Shown here: piece after piece, positions 63,441 to 64,000 of the stretch
Position numbering within the stretch: the first letter of the stretch is position 1
Layout of the letters: each line of letters opens with the position of its first letter
DNA from: Vicugna pacos
Lineage: Eukaryota; Chordata; Mammalia; Artiodactyla; Camelidae
NCBI RefSeq assembly: GCF_048564905.1
Contig: NW_027328870.1
Span: 704,664 to 768,663 of the forward strand
DNA: 64,000 nt
Direction of reading: 5' to 3'
The notes under the pieces: generated by a model
Database searches by the model: none
The model's input: only the letters and a program-made list of their open reading frames with translations
What the model was told of the DNA's origin: nothing
Program-made: the position numbers and the translations under genes

Positions 63441-64000
63441 TCTTCCACTTTTATTGAGATATAAATTGCTTAAAACATTGTGTAAGTTTAGGTGCACAGG
63501 ATAGTGATTTGATTTACAAGTATCATGAAATAAATATCATAGCAACTTTAGGGAGAATTCATTATCTCATATAGATAAAATTGTAAAGTAATACAATGTG
63601 TCTTTTGGTTGTGATGAGAAACATTATGATCTACTCTCTTAACAACATTGATATAGAACATAAAGCAGTATTAATTTTAATTTTCATGTTATTACGGCGC
63701 ATCCCTAGAACACGATTATTTTACGGCTGGATGTTTATAGCTTTTGAGTACATTAATCAAATCCTCCTTTCCCAAACCCTGCCTCTGTTAAATACAAATC
63801 TAATTTTTTTCTATGTGTATGTTTGTTTGTTTTTGAAGTGTATTTTAATCTAAAACACTGTTAGTTTCTCTTACACAACATACTCTTTGCTGTTTTTAAT
63901 ATAATTCAAACAGATCACCAGAATATATCTAGATATGTTATGTTGCTATTTAAAATATTCAATAGTTATTGGCTATTTCCCATATAGTACATTTCTTGTC
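63441..64000 (-). mobile_element. L1 3' UTR, running to or past the window end
   Basis: The plus strand starts 'CTTTTATTGAGATATAAATT' and continues with 'AACATTGTGTAAGTTTAGGT' and 'GCACAGGATAGTGATTTGAT', the reverse complement of an L1MA/MB-type 3' UTR. The far end is probably cut by the window. Confidence 0.75.

Overview
The window is mammalian nuclear DNA, AT-rich and packed with interspersed repeats, with no intact protein-coding gene visible. A tRNA-derived SINE at about 28.9 kb (A box, B box, then an AAATAAATAAA / ACCTCCCCC tail) matches the camelid-type (Vic-1-like) SINE as I remember it. L1 3' ends of the form 'AATCAATAAAAATGTTAAAA' and artiodactyl-like LTRs agree, so a camelid is the best guess. 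A degenerate but intron-containing HSFY-like gene, broken multi-exon gene fragments and dense L1s together suggest the male-specific Y chromosome. That is an inference; an autosomal or X location is not excluded.

The first 11 kb is the most unusual part. Three pieces of unrelated host genes lie on the minus strand. From high to low coordinate: (1) a CpG island of about 1 kb (10.12-11.14 kb) holding a diverged copy of the huntingtin (HTT) promoter, 5' UTR, 21-codon upstream ORF, exon 1 and the start of intron 1; (2) five exons of a NAALAD2/FOLH1-type glutamate carboxypeptidase pseudogene (8850-4514), in order and with splice sites; (3) one complete exon of USP32 (1027-920) with both splice sites. 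The introns are retained, so these came from DNA-level duplication and not from reverse-transcribed mRNA.

From 11.1 to 57 kb the window is a gene desert. It holds several L1s of different ages, some nested or opposed; one L1 with a 5' inversion and clear target-site duplications at 22.5-23.3 kb; four well-defined ERV LTRs of about 450-500 bp and one older MaLR-like LTR; an internally deleted Tigger1 DNA transposon at 33.7-34.5 kb; MIR, L2 and MER5A relics; and several microsatellites. The densest stretch is 43.6-57.1 kb, which is almost entirely L1 plus one LTR.

At 58.4-60.1 kb on the plus strand lies the HSFY-like pseudogene: heat-shock-factor DNA-binding domain, a 472-bp intron and a second exon reaching the family's C-terminus, broken by several stops and frameshifts. 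The rest, to 64 kb, is featureless until an L1 3' UTR at the end.

Homologies were recognised from memory of protein and repeat families. No alignment or database search was run, and repeat boundaries are approximate unless stated.
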